From NCBI RefSeq assembly GCF_016863655.1, contig NZ_BOPH01000006.1:1-64000 (forward strand): a stretch of 64,000 nt of DNA, given 5' to 3'. Shown one piece after another: positions 61,707 to 64,000 of the stretch (within the stretch, counting starts at the first letter, position 1; each line of letters begins with the position of its first letter). The translations under genes were made by a program, and so were the position numbers. The notes beneath the pieces were generated by a model, which saw only the letters and a list, made by a program, of their open reading frames with translations, was not told the origin of the DNA and made no database searches. Source of the stretch: Virgisporangium ochraceum (GTDB lineage Bacteria; Actinomycetota; Actinomycetes; Mycobacteriales; Micromonosporaceae).

Positions 61707-63335
<1,629 letters not shown>

Positions 63336-63389
63336 GGGCACAGTCTTACGCGACAGCAACATGATCAGCGACCGATTTAGGGTTGGGCC

Positions 63390-64000
63390 ATGGAATACAC
63401 GAATCTTGGTCGTACCGGGCTGAGCGTCTCCCGGCTGTGCCTCGGCACGATGAACTTCGGGCCGAAGACGACGGAGCCCGACAGCTTCCAGATCATGGAC
63501 AAGGCGCTGGAGCTGGGCTTCAACTTCTACGACACCGCCAACGTCTACGGCTGGAAGACCGGCGAGGGCATCACCGAGAAGATCATCGGCAACTGGTTCG
63601 CCCAGGGCGACGGCCGACGCGACAAGGTCGTGCTGGCCACCAAGGTCTACGGGAAGATGGGCGACGGCCCGAACGACCAGGGCCTGTCGGCCCGGCACAT
63701 CATCCAGGCGTGCGAGGCGTCGCTGCGCCGGCTGCAGACCGACCGGATCGACCTGTACCAGATGCACCACATCTCCCGTACCACGCCGTGGGAGGAGATC
63801 TGGCAGGCGATGGAGACCCTGGTCGCCCAGGGCAAGGTGATCTACGTCGGCTCGTCGAACTTCGCCGGCTGGCACCTGGTGCAGGCGCAGGAGGCGGCGG
63901 CCCGCCGCAACTTCCTCGGCCTGGTGTCGGAGCAGCCGATCTACAACCTGCTCACCCGGCACATCGAGCTGGAGGTGCTCCCGGCGGCCGAGCGGTACGG
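63390..64000 (+). CDS. Aldo/keto reductase (truncated by window end)
   Basis: The first 203 residues are present with no stop before the window edge. MEYTNLGRTGLSVSRLCLGTMNFGP, the active-site FYDTANVYG (Asp and Tyr), KVVLATKVYGKMG (Lys) and LYQMHHI (His) show a complete catalytic tetrad. NADPH-dependent reductase of aldehydes or ketones; substrate unknown. Divergent from the ABC-F gene with a 54-nt gap. Confidence 0.9.
   Translation, partial: MEYTNLGRTGLSVSRLCLGTMNFGPKTTEPDSFQIMDKALELGFNFYDTANVYGWKTGEGITEKIIGNWFAQGDGRRDKVVLATKVYGKMGDGPNDQGLSARHIIQACEASLRRLQTDRIDLYQMHHISRTTPWEEIWQAMETLVAQGKVIYVGSSNFAGWHLVQAQEAAARRNFLGLVSEQPIYNLLTRHIELEVLPAAERY

Overview
The window is very GC-rich double-stranded DNA, densely packed with genes on both strands. 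Neighbouring genes repeatedly overlap by ATGA, GTGA or TGATG, and GTG starts are common. Marker genes point to an actinomycete: SepH, ergothioneine egtABCD, XRE/DUF5753 plus DUF397 pairs, an ECF42-type sigma factor, DUF6232, DUF6401, LPVTG wall proteins and a c-di-AMP riboswitch before a secreted coiled-coil protein. A filamentous genus of the Pseudonocardiales is my inference, not something the sequence proves. No rRNA, tRNA, CRISPR array, prophage or insertion sequence was seen.

Layout. 1-4.2 kb: an 18-bp tandem repeat, an ECF sigma factor with a TPR tail, an APH-like kinase, and small enzymes. 4.3-8.8 kb: a tightly coupled five-gene operon (cupin, zinc-ribbon membrane protein, unknown protein, acidic-tailed membrane protein, asparagine-synthetase-like enzyme) that I cannot match to a known pathway. 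8.8-11.3 kb: a TetR regulator and a DrrAB-type ABC exporter divergent across a 33-bp palindrome. 12-14.3 kb: DUF6232, then an XRE regulator with two DUF397 proteins. 14.4-18.7 kb: egtABCD without egtE. 18.7-22.3 kb: a membrane-anchored phosphatase-like protein, an FMN-dependent hydroxy-acid oxidase, and a DUF2470 gene under an IdeR-like box. 22.3-27 kb: the c-di-AMP riboswitch gene and two tandem paralogous LPVTG surface proteins with a duplicated leader. 27.2-29.8 kb: an XRE-cupin regulator divergent from azlCD, and a LysR regulator.

29.9-38.9 kb is a signalling island. One minus-strand run encodes, in transcription order, a SpoIIE phosphatase, a STAS antagonist, a broken cheB, a STAS-HATPase kinase, a CheR-PAS protein and a STAS-sigma fusion. 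A GGDEF-EAL protein lies divergently beside it. It looks like a complete partner-switching sigma circuit joined to a chemotaxis-type methylation pair, with no chemoreceptor in view. cheB carries two separate one-base frameshifts.

38.8-64 kb: a GCS2-type ligase, DUF6401, an MFS pseudogene with an internal deletion, gltA, a uridine-kinase-like protein, a RICIN protein and a lipoprotein. Then come a four-gene envelope operon (two solute-binding-like proteins, one with vWA, plus membrane proteins), a sugar-ABC ATPase, DUF4230, UDP-glucose dehydrogenase, nitroreductase, aldose epimerase, MFS, pdxH, a second citrate synthase, serC, sepH, an ABC-F ATPase and a truncated aldo/keto reductase. Convergent and end-of-operon junctions are often marked by strong GC-rich hairpins.
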